A DNA stretch of 64,000 nt from Hyphomicrobium_A sp963724945 (GTDB lineage: Bacteria; Pseudomonadota; Alphaproteobacteria; Rhizobiales; Hyphomicrobiaceae): NCBI GenBank assembly GCA_963724945.1, contig CAVRWL010000003.1, positions 1,860,001 to 1,924,000 of the forward strand, given 5' to 3'. A program made the position numbers and the translations under genes. Under the pieces are notes generated by a model. The model saw only the letters and a list, made by a program, of their open reading frames with translations, did no database searches and was not told the origin of the DNA. Shown in pieces: positions 1 to 8,905 of the stretch (its first letter is position 1; each line of letters starts with the position of its first letter).

Positions 1-329
1 CGCCCCTCTCGGTATTTCTCCCTATAGCAGCATAAGTGGGAATGCCACAGCCGGCCGTCGGGGAGCCGGAGCGCGCTCTCGGCCAGCCTGCGGGGGGCGA
101 AGGCCAATGCGAGCGCCACCGCCGGTGGTCCTCCGCAAGCAGCCCCTCGTGCGGCCTCTTGCCTCGACAGGGCGCGCTGTGGGGCCTTGTGTTGCAACCC
201 GTCCACACTTTTGGCATGGTCCGCGCGCGAATCCGCACCTTAACAGCGCGGGATGCCGGCGGCTCTCTCTCCGCCGTTTCCTGCCGCTAGAAGACTATTC
301 AAGGCCTGGGCGCCAAAGGGGACTTACCG
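1..329. other. Upstream region of hppA, no gene seen
   Basis: This 329-base stretch holds no ORF with recognisable protein character. The two overlapping forward frames here are arginine-rich, as expected of GC-rich non-coding DNA. A purine-rich AAAGGGG at 316-322 lies just before the hppA start and serves as its ribosome binding site. A promoter for hppA must lie here, but I could not pick out a convincing -35/-10 pair. Confidence 0.4.
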
Positions 330-2498
330 ATGACCGAGATACTGTGGGTGATCGTCGCTTGCGGCGCGCTCGCGATTGTCTATGCCGCATACACGATCCG
401 GTCGGTGATGAAAGCCGACGCAGGCAGCGCACGGATGCAGGAGATCGCCGCCGCCATCCGCGAGGGAGCCCAGGCCTACCTCAACCGTCAGTATCGCACC
501 GTCGCCGTCGTCGGCTTCGTGATCTTCCTCGCCGCGTGGATTCTGCTCGGTCCGCTCGTCGCCCTCGGATACCTGATCGGCTCGGTGCTGTCGGGATTGG
601 CGGGCTACATCGGCATGAACGTGTCGGTGCGCGCCAACGTGCGCACGGCACAGGCGGCCACCCAATCGCTCGGCCGCGGGCTCGACATCGCCTTCAAGTC
701 GGGCGCCGTGACGGGCATGCTGGTGGCAGGGCTCGCGCTTCTGGGCGTGTCGGTCTACTTCTTCGTCCTCACCGGCTTTCTGGGCTATCAGCCCGATGAG
801 CGCACTGTGACGAACGCGCTGGTTGCTCTGGGCTTCGGTGCGTCTCTCATCTCGATCTTCGCCCGTCTCGGCGGCGGCATCTTCACCAAGGGCGCCGACG
901 TCGGCGGCGACCTCGTGGGCAAGGTCGAGGCCGGCATCCCCGAGGACGATCCGCGCAACCCTGCGACGATTGCCGACAACGTCGGCGACAACGTCGGCGA
1001 CTGCGCCGGCATGGCGGCCGACCTGTTCGAGACCTACGCCGTCACCACGGTGGCGACGATGGTTCTCGCCGCCGTCTTCTTTAGCGGCCAGGTTGGGCTG
1101 ACCGCGCTGATGATCTACCCGCTGGCGATCTGCGGGGCGTGCGTCATCACCTCGATCATCGGCACCTATTTTGTGAAGCTCGGCGCCAACAACTCGATCA
1201 TGGGGGCGCTCTATCGCGGCTTTATCGTCACCGCCGTGCTGTCGATCGGCGGCCTTTGGGTGGCGACGAACTTCGTGCTCGGCGGCTTCGGCGAGATCGG
1301 GACCGCGGCGGGGACGTCGATCACGGGGCTGCATCTGTTCCTGTGCGGCATCGTCGGTCTCCTGGTCACCGGCCTCATCGTGTGGATCACCGAGTATTAC
1401 ACCGGCATCGGCTTCCGCCCGGTCCGCTCGATCAGCCAGGCGTCCGTCACCGGGCATGGGACCAACGTGATCCAAGGTCTAGCCGTCTCGCTCGAGGCGA
1501 CGGCGCTGCCGGCGCTCGTCATCGTCGGTGGCATCCTCGCGACGTATTCGCTCGCGGGCCTGTTCGGAACGGCGATCGCCACCACGACGATGCTGGGCCT
1601 TGCCGGCTTCGTGGTCGCGCTCGACGCCTTCGGGCCGGTCACGGACAATGCGGGCGGCATCGCGGAGATGGCGGGGCTGCCCAAGGAGGTGCGCCGCTCC
1701 ACCGACGCGCTCGACGCGGTCGGCAACACCACCAAAGCCGTCACCAAGGGCTATGCCATCGGCTCGGCGGGACTAGGCGCGCTGGTGCTGTTTACCGCCT
1801 ACAGTTACGACCTGCAGCACTTCATCGACGAGGCCAACGCGGCCGGCTCGACGACGGTGCAGTACTTCCGCGACGTGCATCCCGATTTCTCGCTGGCGAA
1901 CCCCTACGTCGTGGTGGGCCTGCTGCTGGGCGGCCTCATCCCGTACGTTTTCAGCGGCATGGCAATGATGGCGGTTGGACGCGCGGGTGGCGCCATCGTG
2001 CAGGAGGTACGCCGCCAGTTCAAAGCCAAGCCCGGGATCATGCAGGGCAAGGACCGCCCCGACTATGCCGCGGCCGTCGATCTTCTGACCCGCGCGGCGA
2101 TCAAGGAGATGGTCGTGCCGTCGCTGTTGCCAGTGCTGTCGCCGATCGTCCTCTATTTCGCCATCTACGCCATCGCCGGGGGCGGGGCGACGGGCAAGAG
2201 CGCGGCGTTCTCCGCCGTCGGGGCGATGCTGCTCGGCGTGATCGTCACGGGTCTCTTCGTTGCCATCTCGATGACGTCGGGGGGCGGCGCGTGGGACAAC
2301 GCCAAGAAGGCGATTGAGGACGGGTTCGTCGACAAGGATGGCGTGAAGCACGGCAAAGGTTCGGAAGCCCACAAGGCCGCCGTGACCGGCGATACTGTTG
2401 GCGATCCCTACAAGGATACGGCGGGACCGGCGGTCAACCCGGCGATCAAGATCACCAACATCGTCGCGCTGCTGCTGCTCGCCGTGCTGGCGCAGTGA
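330..2498 (+). CDS. hppA: K+-independent membrane H+-translocating pyrophosphatase
   Basis: This enzyme hydrolyses pyrophosphate and uses the energy to pump protons across the inner membrane. The 722-residue product has the family's usual length and many hydrophobic segments. The substrate site is visible in the DVGGDLVGKVE stretch followed by the repeated DNVGDN block and DCAGMAADLFE near residues 186-235. The segment GNTTKAVTKG carries Lys and Thr at the two positions that distinguish K+-independent from K+-dependent enzymes in this family, so I call it K+-independent. The ATG at 330 follows an AAAGGGG ribosome site. It converges on bamE. A soluble pyrophosphatase is also encoded at 15.9 kb, so PPi can be either conserved as proton motive force or simply removed. 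Confidence 0.97.
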   Translation: MTEILWVIVACGALAIVYAAYTIRSVMKADAGSARMQEIAAAIREGAQAYLNRQYRTVAVVGFVIFLAAWILLGPLVALGYLIGSVLSGLAGYIGMNVSVRANVRTAQAATQSLGRGLDIAFKSGAVTGMLVAGLALLGVSVYFFVLTGFLGYQPDERTVTNALVALGFGASLISIFARLGGGIFTKGADVGGDLVGKVEAGIPEDDPRNPATIADNVGDNVGDCAGMAADLFETYAVTTVATMVLAAVFFSGQVGLTALMIYPLAICGACVITSIIGTYFVKLGANNSIMGALYRGFIVTAVLSIGGLWVATNFVLGGFGEIGTAAGTSITGLHLFLCGIVGLLVTGLIVWITEYYTGIGFRPVRSISQASVTGHGTNVIQGLAVSLEATALPALVIVGGILATYSLAGLFGTAIATTTMLGLAGFVVALDAFGPVTDNAGGIAEMAGLPKEVRRSTDALDAVGNTTKAVTKGYAIGSAGLGALVLFTAYSYDLQHFIDEANAAGSTTVQYFRDVHPDFSLANPYVVVGLLLGGLIPYVFSGMAMMAVGRAGGAIVQEVRRQFKAKPGIMQGKDRPDYAAAVDLLTRAAIKEMVVPSLLPVLSPIVLYFAIYAIAGGGATGKSAAFSAVGAMLLGVIVTGLFVAISMTSGGGAWDNAKKAIEDGFVDKDGVKHGKGSEAHKAAVTGDTVGDPYKDTAGPAVNPAIKITNIVALLLLAVLAQ

Positions 2499-2549
2499 TG
2501 GCGGCAAGGTCGAGCTGAGGCTCTTGGCCAGGCGGCTGCGGCACGTTGC

Positions 2550-3053
2550 TTACTGGTTGCCGAAGATCTGCTTCTGCCCAAGATTGCGGAAGAGCTGCTG
2601 CAGGATGCTGTCGTCGTGGCCGCCCGGCGCCGGGGTGGTGCGCGAGACGTAGTCGAACACCCTGCCGTCCTTGAGGCCGTAGTTGGCCACGTGATCGACG
2701 GTACCGCCCGGCGAGAAGTACACCGCAACGACTTTGCGGTCGTCCTCGGAGGGGAGGAAAAACGCCGTCTGCGACTGCGTGCTCGAAATGTAGTAGTAGG
2801 CATGTCCCGTGCCGACGACGGCGGTGGTCGCGGGCGTGCCGAGGTTCATACGGACTTGCTCCTCGCTCATGCCGGGCTGAATCTGCTGCAGATCGCCGTC
2901 GTGAAACTGGGTGCCGTGCTTCATGATGGTGGAGTCGCACCCCGTCAATGCGAGCGCAGCCGCCGCGAGCAGCACCGCGGCGGGGCGGCGCACTCGTCGG
3001 GAGATGTAGACTACGTCGGCGTGATCAGCGCGGCGCTTCGTCTCTCGGCGCAT
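2550..3053 (-). CDS. bamE: BamE/SmpA/OmlA outer membrane assembly lipoprotein
   Basis: BamE is a small lipoprotein of the BAM complex that inserts beta-barrel proteins into the outer membrane. The N-terminus has a basic stretch, a hydrophobic run and the lipobox LTGC, giving lipidation at the Cys near residue 39. The following region has the family pattern with GMSEEQVRMNLGTP, then YYYISS and the downstream beta strands. At 167 residues it is a normal size. The listed ATG at 3053 sits directly behind a TAGCAT-like hexamer that could be a -10 box, so a GTG at 2993, just before the hydrophobic run, is a possible alternative start. The gene is transcribed towards hppA and away from the respiratory-chaperone operon, an arrangement common in Hyphomicrobiales. 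Confidence 0.9.
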   Translation of the reverse strand: MRRETKRRADHADVVYISRRVRRPAAVLLAAAALALTGCDSTIMKHGTQFHDGDLQQIQPGMSEEQVRMNLGTPATTAVVGTGHAYYYISSTQSQTAFFLPSEDDRKVVAVYFSPGGTVDHVANYGLKDGRVFDYVSRTTPAPGGHDDSILQQLFRNLGQKQIFGNQ

Positions 3054-3187
3054 TATGCTACTGTCTTCCCGAGACTCGATTGGAGGGTGGTCTAGAGCCG
3101 CTTAGCCCGAGGTCTGCTCGAATGCAACGTGCTCCGTTGCCTCTTCCCCCAACCGGTTCCTTCTCTTGTCGGCGAGTTCCGTCCCTG

Positions 3188-3739
3188 ATGCTGCAGTCGC
3201 TTAAGGAACGGGCTCGGCTCCGACGTAAAGCAGGCGAGCTTTATGGCGCGATCGTGACGCAGGCGCGGCAGCCGGCTTTTTATGCCAAGCTCGGTATTCC
3301 AGACACACCGGCGGGCCGCTACGAGGCTGTTGTCGTTCACCTTTTTCTGGTGCTTGAGCGGTTGCGAACCGAGGGTGCGCGCGCCGGGAATTTGCCCCGG
3401 GCGCTGATCGAGGCATTTGTTGCCGACATGGATGATTGCCTGCGCGAGCTCGGCACCGGCGACATCGCGGTCGGCAAGAAGGTGCGGCGCGCGGCGGCGG
3501 GCTTCTATGAGCGGAGTGGGGATTATCGGGCGGCCCTTGGGGGGGCGGACCCGGAACGGCTCGCTGAGGCGCTCGCAGGGCATTTGCCGAGCCGCGAGCG
3601 CAGCGGCCGCGCGAGCGGAGCCCTTGCCCGCTATGTCCGGGCGGCGGCCGCGCTGCTCGCAGATCAGAGCGGCTCCGACCTGCTCGCGGGCCGCATCGCG
3701 TTTCCGCCGCCGGATGCCATCGCGAAGGAGGTGCGATGA
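3188..3739 (+). CDS. Ubiquinol-cytochrome c chaperone (CBP3/UQCC1-like)
   Basis: The 183-residue product belongs to the ubiquinol-cytochrome c chaperone family, relatives of mitochondrial Cbp3/UQCC1 that assist cytochrome b and complex III assembly. The family pattern is visible in the segment with QPAFYAKLGIPDTPAGRYE, the VVHLFLVLERL helix and the DMDDCLRELGTGD signature near the middle. The reading frame is open further upstream to 2948, but that part is arginine-rich, and the ATG at 3188 begins right at the conserved helix, so I chose it. The stop overlaps the next start as ATGA, so it is translationally coupled to the DUF177 gene. This pairing is usual in alphaproteobacteria. Confidence 0.9.
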   Translation: MLQSLKERARLRRKAGELYGAIVTQARQPAFYAKLGIPDTPAGRYEAVVVHLFLVLERLRTEGARAGNLPRALIEAFVADMDDCLRELGTGDIAVGKKVRRAAAGFYERSGDYRAALGGADPERLAEALAGHLPSRERSGRASGALARYVRAAAALLADQSGSDLLAGRIAFPPPDAIAKEVR

Positions 3740-4260
3740 CGCAGCCGCTCACCTGGTCGCACCGTACCAGCGAAATCGCCGAGGCCGGCCTGCACGTCGC
3801 CAAGACGGCGAGCGAATCCGAGCGATCGGCGCTCGCCGTGGCGCTCGATGCTGTCGCTTGCGAAGAGGTGAAGGCCGAATACGTCATCCGATCCTTGGGC
3901 GCGGGGCGCTACCGGATGTCGGGTAAGGTCTCGGCGCGTTTGACGCAGAGGTGCATCGTGACGCTGGAGCCGGTTCCGGCGCGGATCGAGGAAAGCTTCG
4001 AAATCGAGCTCTTGCCGCCGGAAGCCATTCCGGAAGCATCCGCCGCGGAGATCGAGGTTCTCGCCGCGCCCGACATCGAGCCGCTCGAGCGTGGCACGAT
4101 CGAGGCCGGCCGGATCGTGTTCGAGACGCTCTCGGCGTCCCTCGACCCTTATCCGCGCAAGCAGGGCGCCCTTTTTGAGTGGCAGGACGGGGCGGATGCC
4201 TCCGGCCAGGAGCCAAGCGGGCCGTTCGCGGGCCTCAAGAAGCTGCAAAAGGACGGTTGA
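3736..4260 (+). CDS. DUF177 (YceD-like) protein
   Basis: The 174-residue product matches the DUF177/YceD family, linked to 23S rRNA or ribosomal protein L32 accumulation in some bacteria and plants. The central region has the family's beta-rich pattern with RLTQRCIVTLEPV followed by an acidic segment. The C-terminal signature SLDPYPRKQGALFEW is clear. It overlaps the chaperone gene by four bases. In many bacteria this gene is followed by rpmF and plsX. Here plsX follows 166 bases downstream without rpmF, which is common in this order. The exact molecular role in alphaproteobacteria is not established. Confidence 0.88.
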   Translation: MTQPLTWSHRTSEIAEAGLHVAKTASESERSALAVALDAVACEEVKAEYVIRSLGAGRYRMSGKVSARLTQRCIVTLEPVPARIEESFEIELLPPEAIPEASAAEIEVLAAPDIEPLERGTIEAGRIVFETLSASLDPYPRKQGALFEWQDGADASGQEPSGPFAGLKKLQKDG

Positions 4261-4426
4261 GGCGAGCGGCCGCCAATGTTGCTATAGCAGCAGGTCGCGG
4301 CAAAAGGCGTTTAGAATCCAGTTGTTTCGCATATGCAAAAGAGTATGGTCCGGGCGAATATTGAGGGGGTGGGCAGGTGAGCGCGCGCTGCCTCTTTGGC
4401 AAGAAAACTGCGAGGCGACCCGCGAC

Positions 4427-5467
4427 ATGTCTCAGCCGCGGACGATAGCGCTTGACGCTATGGGCGGAGATCATGGCCCCGAGGTCGTAATTGCGGGGGC
4501 TGCACTCTCGCTCGAGCGGCATCCGGGCTTGAGCTTCCTGATCTTCGGGGAGGAGGCGCGGATACGCGCTGAGCTCGACAAGGCGCCGCGGCTAGCCGCC
4601 AGGTCGCGCATCATCCACACCGACACGGCGGTCGCTATGAGCGATAAGCCGAGCCAAGCCTTGCGCCGCGGCAAGGGCACGAGCCTGTGGCTCGCGATTG
4701 AGTCGGTGCACAACGGTGAGGCCGATGTCGCGGTCTCGGCCGGCAACACCGGCGCGTTCATGGCGATGTCGAAGCTGATCCTGCGGCCGATGGCCGGGAT
4801 CGAGCGCCCCGCTATTGCCGCCCTGTGGCCGACCATCAAGGCCGAGTGCATCGTGCTCGACGTCGGGGCCAATATCGGAGCGACCGCGCGCCAGCTCGGC
4901 GACTACGCGCTGATGGGCGCCGCGATGGCGCGGGCGTTGTTTCACATCGAGTGCCCGACGGTGGCGCTGCTCAACGTCGGTGTCGAGGAGATCAAGGGCG
5001 TGGAGGAGGTGCGTCAGGCGCACGCCTGGCTCAAGAGCACGGAGCTGCCGCTCGAGTACCGGGGCTTTATCGAGGGCGATCAGATCGGGCAGGGCGTGGT
5101 CGACGTCGTGGTGGTCGAGGGATTTGCCGGCAACATCGCGCTGAAGACGGCCGAGGGCACGGCGCGGCAGATCAGCGAGTACCTCAAGGCGGCCATGCGG
5201 CGAACCCTCATATCGCGGCTCGGAGCGGCGCTCGCCGCCGGGGGCTTCCGCATCTTGAGGGACAAGATGGATCCGCGCCGCTCGAACGGGGGCACGTTCC
5301 TCGGGCTCAACGGGATCGCGGTCAAAAGCCACGGGGGCACCGACGCGGTGGGTTTTGCCAGTGCCGTCGATCTCGCGTACGAGATGGTGCAGAGCAGGCT
5401 CATCAGCCGACTGGCCGAGGATCTTGCCGCTTTCCACCACAAGCTCGAGGCGGCGGCCACGGGCTAG
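4427..5467 (+). CDS. plsX: Phosphate acyltransferase PlsX
   Basis: PlsX makes acyl-phosphate from acyl-ACP, the activated acyl donor for PlsY in phospholipid synthesis. The frame is open from 4091, but the conserved protein starts with the family's opening IALDAMGGDHGP, so I place the start at the ATG at 4427, giving 346 residues, the normal length. Other visible signatures are SAGNTGAFMA, LDVGANI and VVVEGFAGNIALKTAEG. The 5' gap of 166 bases contains a possible promoter (TTGTTT, 16 bases, TATGGT at about 4320-4347), so plsX may have its own start of transcription besides read-through from the DUF177 gene. fabH follows 102 bases downstream, the classical plsX-fabH pairing. Confidence 0.97.
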   Translation: MSQPRTIALDAMGGDHGPEVVIAGAALSLERHPGLSFLIFGEEARIRAELDKAPRLAARSRIIHTDTAVAMSDKPSQALRRGKGTSLWLAIESVHNGEADVAVSAGNTGAFMAMSKLILRPMAGIERPAIAALWPTIKAECIVLDVGANIGATARQLGDYALMGAAMARALFHIECPTVALLNVGVEEIKGVEEVRQAHAWLKSTELPLEYRGFIEGDQIGQGVVDVVVVEGFAGNIALKTAEGTARQISEYLKAAMRRTLISRLGAALAAGGFRILRDKMDPRRSNGGTFLGLNGIAVKSHGGTDAVGFASAVDLAYEMVQSRLISRLAEDLAAFHHKLEAAATG

Positions 5468-5569
5468 AGACGCTCGGCGCCGAGCTCCGGGCCCCAGGGT
5501 CTGCGAACTACTCGGTTCGAGCCCCTCCTTTGAACGAGACCTTAGCGAAAGAAGAAGCAGGTCAGGTCT

Positions 5570-6547
5570 GTGGCAGTCATTCGTTCCGTGATCCGCGGCG
5601 TCGGCGCGCATTTGCCCAAGCGCGTGATGACCAACGCCGACTTGGCGAAGCTCGTCGATACGACCGATGAGTGGATCGTCGAGCGGACGGGCATACGCAC
5701 GCGGTATATCGCCGATGAGAGCGAGCGCACGTCCGATCTCGGCATTGCGGCCGCGAAGCAGGCGCTCGTGCGCGCGGCTATCGATCCCGTCGACATCGAT
5801 CTCGTCGTCTGCGCCACGGCGACCCCAGACCGCACGTTTCCGGCGACGGCAGTCACCATCCAGCACGCGCTGGGGGTCACCAAGGGCGCGGCGTTCGACG
5901 TGCAGGCGGTGTGCTCCGGCTTCATCTTCGCGCTGACGGTCGCCGACAATTTCCTCAAGACGGGCCAGTTCAAGCGCGCCGTCGTGGTCGGAGCGGAAAC
6001 TTTCTCGCGGATCCTCGACTGGACCGACCGCTCGACGTGCGTGCTGTTCGGGGACGGGGCGGGTGCCGTCGTGCTCGAGGCGCAGCCGCAGCACGGGACC
6101 CGCGATGATCGCGGCATCCTTGCAACGCGCATCCGTTCGGACGGCCGCTTTGAGGATCTTCTCTACGTCGACGGTGGCCCGGGCTCCACCAAGACGGTCG
6201 GCCACCTCAGGATGAACGGGCGCGAGGTGTTCCGGCACGCCGTGCAGAAGATCACCGGCGTCATCGAGGAGACGCTCGTCATGACGGGGTTCGCTCCCGA
6301 CGAGATCGACCTCTACGTGCCGCATCAGGCGAACCAGCGCATCCTCGACGGCGTTGTCAAAAAGCTTGGCGTCTCCCCCGACAGGATCGTCGTGACGCTC
6401 GACCGCCACGGCAATACCTCTGCCGCCTCCATCCCCCTCGCTCTTAACCATGCCTTCGAGCAGCACCGGCTGAAGGAAGGCGACCTCGTGCTCATGGAGG
6501 CGATGGGCGGGGGGTTCACGTGGGGGGCGGCGCTAGCGCGCTGGTAG
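5570..6547 (+). CDS. fabH: Beta-ketoacyl-ACP synthase III
   Basis: FabH condenses acetyl-CoA with malonyl-ACP to start fatty acid synthesis. The 325-residue product has the thiolase-fold catalytic triad: Cys115 in VCSGF, His252 in PHQAN and Asn282 in GNTSAAS. The C-terminal GGGFTWGAALARW is typical. The start is GTG at 5570, giving the usual opening AVIRSVIRGVG. It follows plsX and precedes ihfA, so the block couples lipid initiation genes with a nucleoid protein gene, as in many alphaproteobacteria. Confidence 0.97.
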   Translation: MAVIRSVIRGVGAHLPKRVMTNADLAKLVDTTDEWIVERTGIRTRYIADESERTSDLGIAAAKQALVRAAIDPVDIDLVVCATATPDRTFPATAVTIQHALGVTKGAAFDVQAVCSGFIFALTVADNFLKTGQFKRAVVVGAETFSRILDWTDRSTCVLFGDGAGAVVLEAQPQHGTRDDRGILATRIRSDGRFEDLLYVDGGPGSTKTVGHLRMNGREVFRHAVQKITGVIEETLVMTGFAPDEIDLYVPHQANQRILDGVVKKLGVSPDRIVVTLDRHGNTSAASIPLALNHAFEQHRLKEGDLVLMEAMGGGFTWGAALARW

Positions 6548-6618
6548 AAGGGGCGCCGATTGCGTCCCTCGCGTCAAAATTCTTTGTGTAATTTCAGAGA
6601 GTTGAAAAGCACGCATGA

Positions 6619-6647
6619 TTGACGAGCACGCTCGCCCCCGGTAGCAT
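6619..6647 (+). promoter_or_regulatory. Sigma-70-type promoter for ihfA
   Basis: TTGACG at 6619-6624 and TAGCAT at 6642-6647 are separated by exactly 17 bases. This fits the alphaproteobacterial housekeeping promoter pattern. Transcription would start near 6654, leaving a short leader that contains GGGAGG ahead of the ihfA ATG at 6682. This suggests ihfA is not solely dependent on read-through from fabH. Confidence 0.6.
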
Positions 6648-6681
6648 TATCCAAACGAACAGAAACTGGGAGGCAATCGCT

Positions 6682-6999
6682 ATGGGAGGCAAGACATTGA
6701 CGCGAGCCGACCTCGCGGAAGCGGTCGTGCGCAAAGTGGGGCTACCGCGCAACGAAAGCCAAGAGCTCGTGGAGCTGGTTCTCGGCGAGATTTCGGCCAG
6801 TCTTGCCCGCGGCGAGGCGGTCAAGCTCTCCTCGTTCGGCTCATTCGGCATCCGCCAGAAGGGGGAACGGATGGGGCGAAATCCCAAAACGGGGGAGGAA
6901 GTGCCGATAACACCGCGACGGGTGCTAGTGTTTCGGCCGAGCAACATCATGAAGGAGCGGATCAACCAGGGGCGCGGGCGACGTAAAGCGGCGGAATAG
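6682..6999 (+). CDS. ihfA: Integration host factor subunit alpha
   Basis: IHF-alpha is half of the heterodimer that sharply bends DNA. The 105-residue product has the HU/IHF fold: LTRADLAEAV at the N-terminus, VKLSSFGSFGIRQK in the middle and the DNA-intercalating arm with GRNPKTGEEVPI, where the IHF/HU proline is in place, then RRVLVFRPS. The ATG at 6682 has a strong GGGAGG ribosome site. An in-frame ATG at 6619 would add residues not found in the family and lies on the predicted -35 box, so I rejected it. The neighbouring merR gene starts 42 bases downstream. Confidence 0.96.
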   Translation: MGGKTLTRADLAEAVVRKVGLPRNESQELVELVLGEISASLARGEAVKLSSFGSFGIRQKGERMGRNPKTGEEVPITPRRVLVFRPSNIMKERINQGRGRRKAAE

Positions 7000-7041
7000 C
7001 AGCATCTTCTTCAGTGGGCGCCCAAGGCGGCGGGAGGCGCA

Positions 7042-7587
7042 ATGAGTAAGACGGCAGAGGCCTTTCGGACCATCAGCGAGGTCGCAGGCGAGCTCGACGT
7101 GCCAAAGCACGTCCTGCGTTTCTGGGAGGGGCGGTTCCCTCAGATCCGCCCCATGAAGCGCGGCGGCGGGCGCCGGTACTACCGACCGGAGGATCTCGCG
7201 CTCCTGCGCGGGATTTGCCATCTCCTGCACGGGGAAGGCTACACCATCAAGGGCGTGCAGAAGATCTTGCGCGAGCAGGGCGTCGAGCAGGTCAAGCGGA
7301 TCGGAGTCGAGGTTCGGACAAAGACGAAGAATGGCGAGGAGCCGCCAAAGCGCGGCCGCCGGGCGAAGGCGCCGGCAGCCGTGTTGGTGCACACGGCCCC
7401 GGCGAGCGCGCCCGCTTCCGCGCCGAGCGCGAAGGCGGCACTCGCGGCCGCCCCGCGCGACCGGCGCGCTCAGATCATGGCGACGATCGCCGAGCTCGAG
7501 GTCTGCCGCAGCATTCTGCTCGGACGCGCGATCGAGACCAGCGCGCGGCGGCGGCCGGGCAAGGTGCGCCGCGCCGCCCGCCCTTGA
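7042..7587 (+). CDS. MerR-family transcriptional regulator
   Basis: The 181-residue product has a MerR winged helix-turn-helix at residues about 9-80, with TISEVAGELDVPKHVLRFWE, the GGGRRYYR wing and LLRGICHLLHGEGYTIKGVQ. The rest is Ala/Pro-rich and basic, without the metal-binding cysteines of metal sensors, so the effector is unknown. This gene lies immediately downstream of ihfA in most Hyphomicrobiales. Its stop codon TGA overlaps a TTG that is in frame with the following phosphopantetheinyl transferase, so the two may be coupled. Confidence 0.88.
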   Translation: MSKTAEAFRTISEVAGELDVPKHVLRFWEGRFPQIRPMKRGGGRRYYRPEDLALLRGICHLLHGEGYTIKGVQKILREQGVEQVKRIGVEVRTKTKNGEEPPKRGRRAKAPAAVLVHTAPASAPASAPSAKAALAAAPRDRRAQIMATIAELEVCRSILLGRAIETSARRRPGKVRRAARP

Positions 7588-7631
7588 GCGGACACTCCGC
7601 TATACGCAGCCGGCGCTCTCCTCGGGGCGGC

Positions 7632-8369
7632 TTGGGAGCGCTCGAGGTATGGTGCATCGATTTGCAGGCGGCCGCTCCGGCCTTGAGCGAGATCGAAGCC
7701 CGCACGCCGCGGCTGGCGCCCGCGGATCGCGCGCGCGCCAGCGTCCTCAAAGATGCGCGCCTCGGCGCGGAGCGGGTCGCAGCCTATATCGCCTTGCGCA
7801 TCTTGATCGAGCGAGCGGCCGGTGCGCGGTGGCGCGAAGTTCCCCTGCAACAGGGCGCGCACGGAAAGCCGCATCTTGAAGGTGCGCCCGTCGCCTTCAG
7901 CCTGTCGCATGCACCGGGGCTGGCGCTGATCGGCGTTGGCAAAGCCGAGCCGATCGGCGTCGACGTGGAGCGGGCGCGGATTGTGCGCGTGCGTGCGCCG
8001 CGCCGCGACCAGATCGAGGCGGCGGGCACCTTTCTCAGCGTGGAGCAGCCGTTGCCCGCCAATAGCGACGTGCGCCTGCTGCAGGCTTGGGTGCGCCTTG
8101 AAGCGTTCGCCAAGGCGCAAGGATGCGGCATCGGCCGTCTTTTGACGCGGCTGGGCATCATGGGTGGGAGCGCCACCGCGTGCGATGAGATTAAGGCGCG
8201 ACTGGACTGCCTTCGCACCGAGTTCCAGGCGATGGCCGTGCGCGATTTGCCGCTGGGCGAGGGGCTCTTTGCGGCGGTCGCCGCCCCGCCCGCGCCAGCT
8301 CGACCGGAGGCGAATTGGCTGCCCCACAGCGTTGCCGGCATCGATGCGCTGCTTGCACAGGGAGGCTGA
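7632..8369 (+). CDS. 4'-phosphopantetheinyl transferase superfamily protein
   Basis: Members transfer the phosphopantetheine arm of CoA to carrier proteins. Three family motifs are visible in order: FSLSHAPG, IGVDVERAR with its metal-binding Asp, and WVRLEAFAKAQGCGIG, which corresponds to the W-(x)-KEA-(x2)-K motif with R-L-E in place of K-E. This is Sfp/Gsp-like. No ATG suits the start. TTG at 7632 precedes the conserved VWCIDL opening, while a TTG at 7584 overlapping the merR stop is the alternative. The product is about 245 residues. The target carrier is unknown; the neighbourhood to fatty acid genes is suggestive only. Confidence 0.8.
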   Translation: MGALEVWCIDLQAAAPALSEIEARTPRLAPADRARASVLKDARLGAERVAAYIALRILIERAAGARWREVPLQQGAHGKPHLEGAPVAFSLSHAPGLALIGVGKAEPIGVDVERARIVRVRAPRRDQIEAAGTFLSVEQPLPANSDVRLLQAWVRLEAFAKAQGCGIGRLLTRLGIMGGSATACDEIKARLDCLRTEFQAMAVRDLPLGEGLFAAVAAPPAPARPEANWLPHSVAGIDALLAQGG

Positions 8370-8417
8370 GGCTTTGCCGTTGACCGGGGTGGCCCGGCGA
8401 GGCACAAGGGGCTCAAT

Positions 8418-8495
8418 CGGAGCGTAGCGCAGCCTGGTTAGCGCACCAGTCTGGGGGACTGGGGGTCGGGAGTTCAAATCTCCCCGCTCCGACCA
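8418..8495 (+). tRNA. tRNA-Pro (anticodon GGG)
   Basis: A full cloverleaf can be drawn. The acceptor arms CGGAGCG and CGCTCCG pair fully. The anticodon stem CCAGT/ACTGG closes the loop CTGGGGG, giving anticodon GGG. The T arm GGGAG/CTCCC encloses TTCAAAT. The 3' ACCA is encoded in the DNA. A TTGACC at 8380-8385 could be its -35 box. Its 3' half is duplicated 11.1 kb away, so it appears to be an integration target. Confidence 0.96.
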
Positions 8496-8509
8496 TATAA
8501 ATCAATGAC
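8443..8509 (+). repeat. attL-like direct repeat, left copy (tRNA-Pro 3' half plus flank)
   Basis: Bases 8443-8495 are identical to 19565-19617 (53 of 53). The similarity continues through ATAAATCAATGAC-type flanking sequence to 8509, with 64 of 67 bases matching overall. The repeat begins in the anticodon stem and ends past the tRNA, which is the usual core of tyrosine-integrase attachment sites. Confidence 0.8.
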
Positions 8510-8905
8510 TTAGCTTATCGGCCGACCCCATTATCCTCTGCCTATCCTCTGATGACAAAAATTAGAAGAAGGATTTGGAGGTTGGGGCGGTTTGGTTGAG
8601 CCCACTGGCTCAACGCGAGCGACTGGTCGTCCAGTCACCGAGCCGAGCAACGGGCGCGGTCCGCCCCGGATGGGCTATCCCGAATTTGTCTCTGAGTTCG
8701 ATAATCTTGGGTAGCGGGCGCGTTTCCGCGCAGCTCAAATGCTCGAGAAGGGGTGTGTCGGGTGGGGGCAGAGTATGCGATGTGCGGCGGAGATAAGGGC
8801 CGCTCTTGAGAGAACACCGGCCACCAGCTTTGTGCGCCCGAATGGCGGCCCGTGACCCCAAGCGGACAATCAGCGTTCCGCACATAAAGAATGATTTGGG
8901 AGGGC
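8510..8905. other. Intergenic region after tRNA-Pro, no gene seen
   Basis: No frame in this stretch of about 400 bases has protein character. At about 8840-8870 the complement reads TCCGCTTGGGGTCACGG followed by GCCGCCATTC. This resembles the TTGGGTCATGAGCGGCCGTTC at about 25.91 kb and may be a decayed dispersed repeat. An integrase gene would be expected next to this tRNA, but none is found. Confidence 0.4.

Noticed and set aside
324..1475. 383-codon minus-strand frame opposite hppA
   Set aside because: It is rich in Arg, Asp and His, mirrors hppA codon structure, and has no recognisable domain. This is a GC-rich antisense shadow.
2616..3095. 159-codon plus-strand frame opposite bamE
   Set aside because: The minus-strand lipoprotein is clear by its lipobox and family motifs; the plus frame is a shadow.
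4592..6466. 624-codon minus-strand frame opposite plsX and fabH
   Set aside because: Both genes on the plus strand are certain by motifs. The antisense frame has no family character.
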